Notes: a model not told the origin generated them from the sequence alone. Shown: positions 24,975 to 33,133, numbered from the stretch's first letter. The stretch: DNA of 41,666 bases from an uncultured Mycoplasmatota bacterium (GCA_946413985.1 CAMKMS010000010.1:1-41666); one strand, 5' to 3'. Translations and numbers: made by a program.

Positions 24975-25139
24975 ATGGCTAAAGTAGGTAATAGACAAGG
25001 AAAAACTCTTGTATGCCAAGAATGTAAAGAAGAAAACTATGTTACAGAAAAGAATGTTAAAAATACAACTGATCGTTTAGAATTAAGTAAGTATTGTAAC
25101 AGATGTCAAAAGCATACAATTCACAAAGAAAAGAAGTAA
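24975..25139 (+). CDS. rpmG: 50S ribosomal protein L33, zinc-ribbon (C+) type
   Basis: A 54-residue L33. It has two CxxC pairs, CQEC and CNRC, for a zinc ribbon, with [11 protein letters not shown], the usual L33 core. It is part of the large ribosomal subunit near the E site. An AAGGAGGGA site precedes the ATG. Many Bacillota also carry a zinc-free L33 made when zinc is short, under Zur; no second copy is in the window. It is followed by efp after 25 bases. Confidence 0.93.
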   Translation: MAKVGNRQGKTLVCQECKEENYVTEKNVKNTTDRLELSKYCNRCQKHTIHKEKK

Positions 25140-25164
25140 AATAAAAAGATAGGATGTGTTTCAC

Positions 25165-25722
25165 ATGATAGGAGTAAATGATATTAAAAATGGTTTAACA
25201 ATTAAAGTTGATAACAACTTATTTACTGTTGTTGAATTTCAACATGTTAAACCTGGAAAAGGATCTGCATTTGTTCGTGTTAAATTAAAAAACTTAAGAA
25301 CTGGTACTACTGTTGAAACTACTTACAATACAAATGTTAAGTTAGAAACAGCACATATTGAAAAACAAAATATGCAATTCTTATATTCTCAAGGTGATGT
25401 TTATTACTTTATGAATATGCAAACTTATGATCAAGTTGAATTAAAACAATCTCAATTAGGAGATGATTATAAGTTCTTAAAAGAAAACTTGGATGTAATA
25501 ATATCTTTCTATGAAGGTGAAGTTTTAGGATTAATTTTACCAGATAAGATTGAATATACAATTACTAAATCAGAACCAGGTGTTAAAGGTAATACAACAT
25601 CAACTGCTATGAAAGATGCAGAACTTGAAAATGGTATGGTAATTAAAGTTCCTATGTTCATTGAAGAAGGAGAAAAAATCCTTGTTTCAAGTGCAGATGG
25701 TAAATATGTATCAAGAGCATAG
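25165..25722 (+). CDS. efp: Elongation factor P
   Basis: A 185-residue EF-P with the three-domain pattern. The tip loop HVKPGKGSAF carries Lys32, the position modified by 5-aminopentanol in Bacillus subtilis, so the same kind of modification is possible. It rescues ribosomes stalled on polyproline. The ATG at 25165 fits the family start (MIGVND...); an in-frame GTG nine bases upstream is not used by the family. An AGGATG site is upstream. It is probably co-transcribed with rpmG. Confidence 0.95.
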   Translation: MIGVNDIKNGLTIKVDNNLFTVVEFQHVKPGKGSAFVRVKLKNLRTGTTVETTYNTNVKLETAHIEKQNMQFLYSQGDVYYFMNMQTYDQVELKQSQLGDDYKFLKENLDVIISFYEGEVLGLILPDKIEYTITKSEPGVKGNTTSTAMKDAELENGMVIKVPMFIEEGEKILVSSADGKYVSRA

Positions 25723-25736
25723 TTAATGCTCTTTTT
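25714..25736 (+). terminator. Rho-independent terminator after efp
   Basis: AGAGCAT pairs with ATGCTCT (7 bp, loop AGTTA), then T residues. It overlaps the efp stop. Confidence 0.85.
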
Positions 25737-25753
25737 TGTTTATAGGAGATTAT

Positions 25754-26011
25754 ATGGAAGAGTTTGATATTGAGAGTCTAGTTAAAGATATTAACTTTGA
25801 AGAAAATTCAATCGCATATATAAAGAATGATATTGTTTTAACTGAAAAAGAAGTAAATATATTAAAAGAGTTAGATATTAATTATGAATCATTTACAAGT
25901 ATGTCTAGTTTAATAATTGCACTTGATGAATATGTTGATGATGATCCTGAACTTGAAGAAGTATTAAAGGATATGTCTGATAGAAATTATTATATGAATA
26001 CAAATAAATAG
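25754..26011 (+). CDS. Small acidic hypothetical protein
   Basis: An 85-residue, strongly acidic and helical protein, not recognised. VNILKELDINYESFTSMSSLIIALDEYVDDDPELEEVL has a helical pattern with many Asp and Glu. There is no signal peptide. AGGAG lies seven bases before the ATG. It starts just after the efp terminator, so it may be expressed by read-through. No function can be given. Confidence 0.6.
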   Translation: MEEFDIESLVKDINFEENSIAYIKNDIVLTEKEVNILKELDINYESFTSMSSLIIALDEYVDDDPELEEVLKDMSDRNYYMNTNK

Positions 26012-26015
26012 AATA

Positions 26016-26069
26016 TTATTGATAAAAAAAGGGTATTATGATAAATTGAGATTTCTCTCTAATTGTCAT
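26016..26069 (-). other. Possible 17-residue ORF with good ribosome site, minus strand
   Basis: On the minus strand an AAAGGAG lies seven bases before an ATG that opens MTIREKSQFIIIPFFYQ and a stop. A still shorter ORF (MKGVML, from base 26086) overlaps it and has its own AGGAGG. The layout, a regulated mRNA hairpin plus a tiny hydrophobic peptide, recalls type I toxin or leader-peptide loci, but no family match can be made. It may also be a remnant. Confidence 0.25.
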
Positions 26070-26077
26070 AGCATCAC

Positions 26078-26110
26078 TCCTTTCATTTAACCTCCTGTAA
26101 GATGAAAGGA
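26078..26110 (-). other. Hairpin with ribosome site in loop, start codon in stem
   Basis: TCCTTTCAT and ATGAAAGGA form a perfect 9-bp stem around a 15-base loop. Read on the minus strand, the loop shows AGGAGG and the stem holds the ATG of the MKGVML mini-ORF. Confidence 0.4.
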
Positions 26111-26200
26111 AGCACCTGATTATCAAATGTATCAATAATTATTACACATAAGTATAAAAAAAACTTATTGAATGATATAATAAATATATATGGAGGACTT

Positions 26201-26611
26201 ATGAAGAAGGTTTTATTATTAGTTTTAGCTTGTTTAATAATTGTAGGATGTAATGAAAAGAAGGATGAAAATGTAGTTGATCCACCAAAGGATACTCCAA
26301 CTGATATTAAAGTTGGAACACCAATTATGGAACTTGAAAAGTACAAGGATTTTAATATTGATGATGTAGTATCTCTTGAACAAGTAAGATATCTTGAAGC
26401 AGGAGATGTTAGAGAATCTTATACTGATAAAGAAACTATTAACAGTACATATCAAATGTTAAGTAGTATAAAAATAGCTTCACAGACTGGAGCACGTTGT
26501 GAAGATAATACAACAGTTTATAACTTTAATACGAAAGACGGAAAGACTTATTCTTTTGAATTCGAATGTGGTTCATTTATTTATGGAAGAGAGGCTTACA
26601 CAATAAGTTAA
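26201..26611 (+). CDS. Small lipoprotein, unknown function
   Basis: A 136-residue lipoprotein: signal peptide MKKVLLLVLACLIIVGC with lipid-attached Cys17, a Lys/Asp/Pro-rich linker, then a small beta-rich domain with two Cys (GARCED, FECGSF) that could form a disulfide. Not recognised. An extended -10 (TGATATAAT, 26173-26181) and a GGAGG site precede the ATG. Confidence 0.75.
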   Translation: MKKVLLLVLACLIIVGCNEKKDENVVDPPKDTPTDIKVGTPIMELEKYKDFNIDDVVSLEQVRYLEAGDVRESYTDKETINSTYQMLSSIKIASQTGARCEDNTTVYNFNTKDGKTYSFEFECGSFIYGREAYTIS

Positions 26612-26633
26612 TCTAGTGTAAAGCGTTACTAAT

Positions 26634-26660
26634 AAAGGTAGATTATTTCTATCTTTTTTT
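26634..26660 (+). terminator. Rho-independent terminator
   Basis: AAAGGTAGA pairs with TCTATCTTT (9 bp, one G-U, loop TTATT), then T residues. A -10 for the next gene (TATAAT, 26662-26667) follows at once. Confidence 0.85.
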
Positions 26661-26692
26661 GTATAATTATTATGCAAAGTAGGTGTATTAAG

Positions 26693-27562
26693 ATGTTATT
26701 AGGTTTATTCTTTGCATTGCTAGTGGCAGTTTTTTGGTCACTTGGAGAGATTAGTTACTCTCGTTTAGCTAGAAATGTAGAAAGAGCAAATGTATATTTT
26801 TATCAATATTTAATTAGAGCTATTATGTATTTATTAGTGGCATTAATATTTAATGCTTCTTTATTTGGGGCTTTTAGTTTTAGTCATTTTTTTGTATTTT
26901 TACCAATAATAGCATGTGATTTATTTGCATCATATGTAATTAATATTGCAGTTTCTAATGGTAAATTATCAGTTGTTAGTCCAATAATGTCATCATATCC
27001 AATAATTGACATATTTTTAGGTTTATTAATATTTAAAGAAAATATTGGAGTTGTAGAAATATTATTATCTATTGTAATAGCATGTTCAATAATAGTATTA
27101 GCAAGTAGACAAAAAAAGACAAGGAATGCACCTCATCCATTAAAGGGTGTAATATTTTCATTATGCTATATGCTTTTAGTAGCATTTTCAGTATGTTTTG
27201 AAAAGAATGTATATATTGGAGACTTTTCAGTATTTGAATTATATTTCTATAAAGGAATTGTATATTTATTAACCAGTGGAGTATTTATGTTATTTATAGG
27301 ACTTACTCCTGTTAAATTGAAGAAACCAAATAAAGAAATAGTGTTAGGAACTGGTATAACTCCTTTAGGAAATATATTTCATTCTTTTGCATTAAGTTTT
27401 GGAAATATAGTAATAGTTACTCCAATTAGTTCAATGTATTCAGTACTAACAAATATACTAAGCAGAAAAGTATTGAAGGAAAAAATCTCTTTTGCTGAAA
27501 GCATGTGCATAGGGTTAATTATATTGTGTACTTTATCACTGATTGTACTTACAATTATTTAA
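26693..27562 (+). CDS. EamA/DMT-superfamily transporter
   Basis: A 289-residue membrane protein with about ten hydrophobic helices in two five-helix halves. VAVFWSLGEISYSRLAR at the start of repeat 1, the SSYPIIDIFLGLLIFKENI helix end and TPISSMYSVLTNILSRKVLKEKIS in repeat 2 follow the EamA pattern (conserved Pro and Glu before the last helix of each half). Substrates of this superfamily are amino acids, nucleotides or other metabolites; none is indicated here. The start is at 26693 behind AGGTG. trxB follows after 12 bases. Confidence 0.82.
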   Translation: MLLGLFFALLVAVFWSLGEISYSRLARNVERANVYFYQYLIRAIMYLLVALIFNASLFGAFSFSHFFVFLPIIACDLFASYVINIAVSNGKLSVVSPIMSSYPIIDIFLGLLIFKENIGVVEILLSIVIACSIIVLASRQKKTRNAPHPLKGVIFSLCYMLLVAFSVCFEKNVYIGDFSVFELYFYKGIVYLLTSGVFMLFIGLTPVKLKKPNKEIVLGTGITPLGNIFHSFALSFGNIVIVTPISSMYSVLTNILSRKVLKEKISFAESMCIGLIILCTLSLIVLTII

Positions 27563-27574
27563 GGAGGATCTTAG

Positions 27575-28489
27575 ATGAATGATATTTATGATGTAATTGT
27601 TGTAGGAGCAGGTGTTGCTGGGCTTACTTCTTCTATATATTTAAGAAGAGCAGAAAAGAAAGTATTAATGCTTGAAAAGATGGCATATGGTGGTCAGATT
27701 ATTAATACGCTTGATATAGAAAATTATCCAAGTGAAGAGCACATATCAGGATTTGATCTTGCAACAAAAATATATAACCAAGCAAAGAATTTGGGAGCAG
27801 AAATAAAATATCAAGAGGTAATAGAGATAAAAGATAATGGTGATTATAAAGAAGTTGTTACTAATAAAGAAAGTTATATGGCTAAAGCTGTTATATTAGC
27901 AGTAGGAAGTAAGAATAGAACTTTAGATATAGATAATGAAACAAGCTTATTAGGTAAAGGTATTTCTTATTGTGCAACATGTGATGGACATTTTTATAAA
28001 GATAAAATTGTTGCAGTAGTAGGTGGTGGTAACACTGCTTTAGAAGATGCCATATATTTAAGCAATATTGCTAAAGAAGTATATGTAATTCATAGAAGAG
28101 ACGAGTTTAGAGCAGATGTTAAAACAGTTGGACTATTGAATTCAAAAACTAATATAAAAACCATTTATAATAGTAATGTTACTAAAATAAATGGTGATGA
28201 AAGACTAGAATCAATTGAAGTTACAAATAAAGATGGAGACAAAAGAGTAATTGAAGTATCTGGTTTATTTATAGCAATAGGAAGAATTCCTGAAAATAAA
28301 AACTTTGAAAGTTTAATTGAATTAGATGAATCTGGTTATGCAGAAGCTGGAGAAGATTGCCATACAAAAACTTTGGGAGTATTTGTAGCAGGAGATAATA
28401 GAAAGAAAAGTTTAAGACAATTAACTACAGCTGTTTCAGATGGTGCTGTTGCAGCAACTGAAGCAATTAAATATATAAATAACTTATAA
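27575..28489 (+). CDS. trxB: Thioredoxin-disulfide reductase
   Basis: A 304-residue flavoprotein. FAD motif GAGVAG (residues 11-16), redox-active CATC (Cys133, Cys136), NADPH motif GGGNTALE with HRRDEFRAD, and C-terminal GVFVAGDNR match TrxB of the low-molecular-weight type. It reduces thioredoxin with NADPH. A strong AAGGAGG site precedes it, and it is probably in one transcript with the EamA gene. Confidence 0.93.
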   Translation: MNDIYDVIVVGAGVAGLTSSIYLRRAEKKVLMLEKMAYGGQIINTLDIENYPSEEHISGFDLATKIYNQAKNLGAEIKYQEVIEIKDNGDYKEVVTNKESYMAKAVILAVGSKNRTLDIDNETSLLGKGISYCATCDGHFYKDKIVAVVGGGNTALEDAIYLSNIAKEVYVIHRRDEFRADVKTVGLLNSKTNIKTIYNSNVTKINGDERLESIEVTNKDGDKRVIEVSGLFIAIGRIPENKNFESLIELDESGYAEAGEDCHTKTLGVFVAGDNRKKSLRQLTTAVSDGAVAATEAIKYINNL

Positions 28490-28510
28490 GATGTTTTATA
28501 CATCTTTTTT
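28488..28510 (+). terminator. trxB terminator
   Basis: AAGATGT pairs with ACATCTT (7 bp, loop TTTAT), then T residues. Confidence 0.82.
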
Positions 28511-28514
28511 ATTG

Positions 28515-28545
28515 CATAAAAAAAGATATAAATAATTATATCTTT
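28515..28545 (-). terminator. Terminator of the minus-strand Tim44-like gene
   Basis: Read on the minus strand, AAAGATATAA pairs with TTATATCTTT (10 bp, 4-base loop) and seven T residues follow. Confidence 0.8.
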
Positions 28546-29266
28546 AAACTAACTTACGAATTGTATCAATTCTAAATTCATTTTGCTTAAACTCAGTATT
28601 ACAATAACTACATTTAGTAGATGTTACTGTAGCACCACAGTTTGGACATCTTGAACTTTTTTCATCTTTCTTCTTAAGACTTTTAACATAAGTAACAATA
28701 AATTCTTCACTTTGTGGCTTTACTGGATTACCACTAATTACTTTTCCACTTGTATTCATAACATAGTTATTACTTTTTAATTCAAGCATTACATATACTT
28801 TTTGTTCATCATCATTTTTTGTAGTGTTATAAATAACTAACTTTTCAATAGATACATTATCAATTATTTTTTTATCTCCAAGTCTTAAATTAACATTTAA
28901 ATCATTCTTATAAATATCATATAATGAAGGACTACAAAGATTATATAAAGCATTATAATCAACATTATTGTAAGCTCTTTCAAAATCTAAGAACATGTTT
29001 CCAAAATAAGATTTTAAAACATCTAAGTCATTAGTATCAAACCATTCTAATTTATAATCAGAAATATCAATATAAGTGTCTTGAATATTACTGAAATAGA
29101 TATTACTTTGATTTCTATTTAATACTGTACTTTTAAAATACTTTTTGTTTTTATTCTTTTTTATTAAATAAATAATTAATATTGGTAGTGATATTGGCCA
29201 TGTCATAAAGAATAATATAAATACTAAAAATATAATTAATAAAACAACTTCTAAAATAAACTTCAT
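28544..29266 (-). CDS. Tim44-like membrane protein with C-terminal zinc ribbon
   Basis: A 240-residue protein. Two N-terminal hydrophobic stretches (about residues 3-35), then a Tim44-like domain (KSYFGNMFLDFERAYNNVDYNALYNLCSPSLYD), and a C-terminal zinc ribbon with Cys207, Cys210, Cys219 and Cys222 (CPNCG...CSYC). Tim44-like domains bind lipid or protein at membranes; bacterial members are poorly known. AGGATG precedes the ATG. It is convergent with trxB, each with its own terminator. Confidence 0.65.
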   Translation of the reverse strand: MKFILEVVLLIIFLVFILFFMTWPISLPILIIYLIKKNKNKKYFKSTVLNRNQSNIYFSNIQDTYIDISDYKLEWFDTNDLDVLKSYFGNMFLDFERAYNNVDYNALYNLCSPSLYDIYKNDLNVNLRLGDKKIIDNVSIEKLVIYNTTKNDDEQKVYVMLELKSNNYVMNTSGKVISGNPVKPQSEEFIVTYVKSLKKKDEKSSRCPNCGATVTSTKCSYCNTEFKQNEFRIDTIRKLV

Positions 29267-29383
29267 ATATACACATCCTATTCTAAATAAAGTGTATCAT
29301 AGAAATATTACTATATCAATTAAATCAAATTCCTTATGCGTAAACTTTACTTTAATATTTATCTTTAAATTATTCATAATATT

Positions 29384-29392
29384 TGTTATAAT
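29384..29392 (+). promoter_or_regulatory. Extended -10 promoter of the SDR-PLP operon
   Basis: TGTTATAAT, with TTTAAA as a poor -35 at 17 bases. It lies 17 bases before the ATG at 29410, so the leader is very short. Confidence 0.6.
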
Positions 29393-29409
29393 AGGCACGG
29401 GTGTTTTAT

Positions 29410-30120
29410 ATGAAGAGTGTTTTAATTACAGGTGGATCAAAAGGATTAGGAAAAGAACTAGTTAAGTCTTTTGTTAATGAAGGTTATAAGGTTTATTTTA
29501 CATATCATAGTACTACTCCAGATATAAGTATGGATAACTGTACTTCTATTAAATGTGATTTAAGAAGTGATGATGATATTAATAATCTTGTTTCTTATAT
29601 TAAAGAAAATGGTGGAGTAGATATATTAGTAAATAATGCTGCTAAAGAGTTTAATACTGAAATTAATGATAAGACTAGAGATTCTTTTAGCGAAGTATTT
29701 GATGTTAATTTATTTGGACCTTTCTTATTGTCAAGAGAACTAGGTAAATTAATGTATGAGAAGAAATATGGAAAGATAATTAATATATCTAGTAATAATT
29801 CAATTGATAAGTTTGATACATCTACACTTGAATATGATTGTTCTAAAGCAGGACTTAATATGTTAACTAAAGTAATGGCAAAAGAGTTAGCGCCTTACGT
29901 TAATGTAAACGCTATTCTTCCTGGATGGATATTAACAGATAAAATAAAAGAATTAGATAATAGTTTGAACAATCAATTTATAAAAGAAGAAGAGAAAAAT
30001 ATATTATTAAATAGATTTGCTACATGTGAAGATATTGCTAATTTAGTACTTTTCTTAGCAAGTGATAAATCTAGTTATATAAATGGTGAATTAATAAGAA
30101 TAGATGGTGGTAGCAAATGA
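29410..30120 (+). CDS. SDR-family oxidoreductase
   Basis: A 236-residue SDR: cofactor motif TGGSKGLG (about residues 7-14), NNAAKEF in place of NNAG, ISSNNS with the catalytic Ser, YDCSK for Tyr/Lys, and LPGW. It is likely NAD(P)-dependent; the substrate is unknown. The ATG at 29410 follows GGGTG. It ends on TGA within ATGA, the start of the next gene, so the two enzymes are translationally coupled. Confidence 0.87.
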   Translation: MKSVLITGGSKGLGKELVKSFVNEGYKVYFTYHSTTPDISMDNCTSIKCDLRSDDDINNLVSYIKENGGVDILVNNAAKEFNTEINDKTRDSFSEVFDVNLFGPFLLSRELGKLMYEKKYGKIINISSNNSIDKFDTSTLEYDCSKAGLNMLTKVMAKELAPYVNVNAILPGWILTDKIKELDNSLNNQFIKEEEKNILLNRFATCEDIANLVLFLASDKSSYINGELIRIDGGSK

Positions 30121-31361
30121 TTAGTGAAGAGACTATAAAACTATTTAAAGAGTGTGAAAGTGAAGTAGAAAAAGAATTTAAAGAATTAGATTCTAAATGT
30201 GATAGAAATAGTTTAAAAGTATTAAATGCTTTTAAGAATAATAATATTTCTGAAGTTCATTTTAATTCTACTACTGGATATGGTTACAATGACATTGGAC
30301 GTGATGCCATAGAAAAAGTATTTGCAGAAGTATTAGGAGCAGAAGATGCTTTAGTTAGAAGTCAGTTTATATCAGGAAGCCATGCTTTAACAGTAACTTT
30401 ATTCGCACTTTTAAGACCAAATGATACTCTTTTAAGTATAAGTGGAAAACCATATGATACTTTAGATGAAGTAATAGGAATTGTGGATAACCCAAGTTCA
30501 TTAAAATCATTTAATGTTAATTATGAGCAAGTAGATTTAATAAATGATGACTTTGATTATGAAAATATTGAAAAGAAATTAAAAGAGAAAAAAATTAAAG
30601 TAATAGAGATACAAAGATCAAAAGGATATTCAACAAGAAAGAGTATTGTACTATCTAAAATAGATAAAGTAATTAAGTTTATTAGAGAAATAGATAAAGA
30701 TGTGATTATTATGATTGATAATTGTTACTGTGAATTTGTTGAAGATAAATCACCTTTAGAAATTGATAATCCAGCTGATATTATAGTTGGATCATTAATT
30801 AAGAATTTAGGTGGGGGTATTGCTCCAAATGGTGCTTATGTTGCAGGTAAGAAACATCTAATTGATTTAGTAGCAGATAGACTTACTGTACCAGGTGAAG
30901 GAAGAGAAGTAGGACCAACTTTAGGAATTAACAAGTTACTTCTTCAAGGATTATTCTTTGCGCCTAGTGTTGTATGTTCAAGTCTTAAAACAGCAGTACT
31001 AACTAGTAAAGTTTTAGAAAAGTTAGGATTTGATGTAGAACCTAAATACAATGATTTAAGATGTGATATTGTACAAAATATAATTTTCCACAATAAAGAT
31101 AAATTAATTAAATATTGTCAAGGAATTCAAGAAGGTAGTCCAATTGATTCTAATGCAGTACCACTTCCGTGGGATATGCCTGGATATACTGATCAAGTAA
31201 TAATGGCAGCAGGAGCATTCACTCAAGGATCATCAATAGAGATGAGTTGTGATGGGCCAATAAGAGAGCCATACATCGCTTATCAACAAGGTGGGCTAAC
31301 TTATAACTATGGTAAGATAGCAGTTATGTACGCAGTTGAAAAAATAATAAACAAAGAATAG
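30117..31361 (+). CDS. PLP-dependent enzyme of the Met-gamma-lyase/aluminium-resistance (YnbB) family
   Basis: A 414-residue fold type I PLP enzyme. FNSTTGYGYNDIGRD, the PLP-phosphate region SQFISGSHALTVTLFALLRP, the DNCYCEF aspartate region, the lysine segment GSLIKNLGGGIAPNGAYVAG and VGPTLGINK match the family often annotated as aluminium resistance protein or methionine gamma-lyase-like. The true reaction is unclear. It overlaps the SDR by four bases. Confidence 0.85.
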   Translation: MISEETIKLFKECESEVEKEFKELDSKCDRNSLKVLNAFKNNNISEVHFNSTTGYGYNDIGRDAIEKVFAEVLGAEDALVRSQFISGSHALTVTLFALLRPNDTLLSISGKPYDTLDEVIGIVDNPSSLKSFNVNYEQVDLINDDFDYENIEKKLKEKKIKVIEIQRSKGYSTRKSIVLSKIDKVIKFIREIDKDVIIMIDNCYCEFVEDKSPLEIDNPADIIVGSLIKNLGGGIAPNGAYVAGKKHLIDLVADRLTVPGEGREVGPTLGINKLLLQGLFFAPSVVCSSLKTAVLTSKVLEKLGFDVEPKYNDLRCDIVQNIIFHNKDKLIKYCQGIQEGSPIDSNAVPLPWDMPGYTDQVIMAAGAFTQGSSIEMSCDGPIREPYIAYQQGGLTYNYGKIAVMYAVEKIINKE

Positions 31362-31388
31362 AACTTATTGTTCTATTTCTTTTTTTAT
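31357..31388 (+). terminator. Rho-independent terminator
   Basis: AATAGAAC pairs with GTTCTATT (8 bp, loop TTATT), then CTTTTTTT. It overlaps the stop. Confidence 0.82.
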
Positions 31389-31417
31389 TAAATATTATTT
31401 AATGAAAGAGGAATATT

Positions 31418-31915
31418 ATGATCAGAAAAGATAATTTGTGGTTTTTGACGTTATTTTCATTAATTCTAGTATTAAGTGTTTATTATATAACTATGCCTAA
31501 TGATTTATTATTAAGCGAGCAAGTTAGTAAACAAAATGATGAAATAGATAAAGTAGACTTAGAAGTAGAAGAAAGTGATATTTTGGTATCTTTACGACTT
31601 GATAAAGAACAGGAGAGGGATACAGAGAAAAAAGATTTAGAATCAGTACTTACAAATTCAAATGCATCTACAGATGAAAAAAATGAAGCATATGAAAAAA
31701 TAAACTATTTAAATAGTATCTATAACATGGAGGATAGACTAGAAAAGAAAGTAAAAGATTGTTGTGATATTGATTCTTTTATAGAAGTTAATAACAATGA
31801 AATAAATGTTGTAGGAGTAACAGATAATCATTCTGTTAAACTTGCTAATGACATAATGCGAACAATACAAGATGAATATCAAGAAAAAGTATATGTAACA
31901 GTAAGTTTTAAATAG
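31418..31915 (+). CDS. SpoIIIAH-like membrane protein
   Basis: A 165-residue protein resembling SpoIIIAH, the mother-cell half of the SpoIIIA-SpoIIQ channel. It has an N-terminal WFLTLFSLILVLSVYYIT helix, a charged linker and a C-terminal ring-forming region (ASTDEKNEAYEKINYLN, then a short alpha/beta tail). No other spoIIIA gene is next to it; gerE and gerM follow. A GAGG site lies before the ATG. Confidence 0.78.
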   Translation: MIRKDNLWFLTLFSLILVLSVYYITMPNDLLLSEQVSKQNDEIDKVDLEVEESDILVSLRLDKEQERDTEKKDLESVLTNSNASTDEKNEAYEKINYLNSIYNMEDRLEKKVKDCCDIDSFIEVNNNEINVVGVTDNHSVKLANDIMRTIQDEYQEKVYVTVSFK

Positions 31916-31941
31916 GTGTATATAATCAACAATAAATATAG

Positions 31942-31969
31942 TTCTCATAAAATATTATGAGAATTTTTT
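31942..31969 (+). terminator. Terminator-like hairpin just upstream of gerE
   Basis: TTCTCATAA pairs with TTATGAGAA (9 bp, loop AATA), followed by six T residues. It ends only five bases before the gerE ribosome site. It may end the SpoIIIAH transcript or attenuate gerE. A TATAAT lies at 31921-31926. Confidence 0.75.
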
Positions 31970-31987
31970 GTTGAAAGGAGAATTATT

Positions 31988-32191
31988 ATAAAAAGTATAT
32001 TAACAAATAGAGAAAGAGCTATATTTAATTTATTAATAGAAAATAAATCTACTAAAGAAATAGCAGAAGAACTTTCAATTAGTGAAAAAACAGTTAGAAA
32101 TCATATATCAAATACTATGCAAAAACTAGGAGTTAAAGGAAGAAGTGGTGCTGTTGTAGAACTTATTAAATTAAAAGAATTATCTTTATAG
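31988..32191 (+). CDS. gerE: GerE-like LuxR-type transcription factor with non-canonical start
   Basis: A 67-residue LuxR/GerE helix-turn-helix protein. LTNRERAIFNLLIENKSTKE, IAEELSISEKTVRNHISNTM and QKLGVKGRSGAVVELIKLKE align along their whole length with Bacillus GerE, the late mother-cell regulator of coat genes. The frame is open back to a TGA at 31958 but holds no ATG, GTG or TTG before the conserved domain. AAAGGAG lies seven bases before ATA (31988), with ATT codons at 31985 and 31982 as alternatives. Either it uses an AUA or AUU start, or it is mutated or mis-sequenced. gerM follows, as in Bacillus, where these genes are close. Confidence 0.82.
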   Translation: MKSILTNRERAIFNLLIENKSTKEIAEELSISEKTVRNHISNTMQKLGVKGRSGAVVELIKLKELSL

Positions 32192-32221
32192 AATAATCAT
32201 ATTATTTATTAGGTGACTTTA

Positions 32222-33133
32222 ATGTTAAAGAAGAAAGCTTTAAGAAAGATTGTTATAACTACTTTTGTTCTTTTTATTGTATTAACTATATGTATGATTC
32301 CATCGAATAAAGATGAAATAAAAAAAGAGTATCGTTATATAGATACAAAAGATGTAAGTGTATATTTATTAAATCCGAATGATCAATTAACAAAAGTTGA
32401 CTTTAAAGTAGAAGATGGCAGTATTAAAGACATTGTTAAAGAAATAATTAATAAATTAACTATATCTAACGATGCAAGTATTCCAGATAAGTTTAAACAA
32501 TTAATTCCTAAAAATATTAAATTAATAGATATTGTTCTTGATGAAGGAATATTATGTTTAGATTTTGCAAAAGATTTCTATAATATAAAAAAAGAAGATA
32601 TAGAAAAAGTAGTGGAAGCCATATCATATTCTTTATTAGATTTACCTAATATAAATGGAATATCCATATATGTTGATAAAGAAAATATTTCAAGTTATTA
32701 TTCTAATATTCCAGAGGTAATAACAAAAGAATTTGGAATAAATAAAAGATTTTATATTAATGATTTATCACTTGTTTCTAAGGTAGTTGTTTATTATTTA
32801 GATAACGAAGATGATAATTATTTTTATGTTCCTATAACTAAATATGTGAGTGATGATAGAGATAAGATTAAGATAATTATTGATGAGTTATCAAGCAATT
32901 ACATTTATGAATCTAATCTAATAAGTTTACTAGATAAGAATATTAAGTTATTAAATTATGAAATAGTAAATGATACGATGATCATAGATTTTAATAATTG
33001 TATTTATCTAGGTGATGATAGAATGCTTGAAGAAGTTATTTATTCAGTGTTTGCAAATTATGAAGTAAATGGGGTAATTATTCAATCAAACGGGGAAGAA
33101 ATTGCAAAAAAAACGATAAAAGTTATTGAATAA
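32222..33133 (+). CDS. gerM: GerM-like protein with two GerMN domains
   Basis: A 303-residue membrane-anchored protein. An N-terminal helix (about residues 8-24) is followed by two similar GerMN domains: VSVYLLNPNDQLTKVDFKVE, VEAISYSLLDLPNINGISIY and a second set (KVVVYYLDNEDDNYFYVP ... EVIYSVFANYEVNGVIIQ). GerM is needed for sporulation and germination and helps the SpoIIIA-SpoIIQ complex. The ATG at 32222 follows AGGTGA; an in-frame GTG at 32213 overlaps that site. The tRNA-Arg promoter lies over its stop codon. Confidence 0.85.
   Translation: MLKKKALRKIVITTFVLFIVLTICMIPSNKDEIKKEYRYIDTKDVSVYLLNPNDQLTKVDFKVEDGSIKDIVKEIINKLTISNDASIPDKFKQLIPKNIKLIDIVLDEGILCLDFAKDFYNIKKEDIEKVVEAISYSLLDLPNINGISIYVDKENISSYYSNIPEVITKEFGINKRFYINDLSLVSKVVVYYLDNEDDNYFYVPITKYVSDDRDKIKIIIDELSSNYIYESNLISLLDKNIKLLNYEIVNDTMIIDFNNCIYLGDDRMLEEVIYSVFANYEVNGVIIQSNGEEIAKKTIKVIE

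Noticed and set aside
26083-26346. Minus-strand ORF of 87 codons
   Set aside because: It is the antisense of the lipoprotein gene 26201-26611 with no ribosome site and has low-complexity composition typical of shadow frames.
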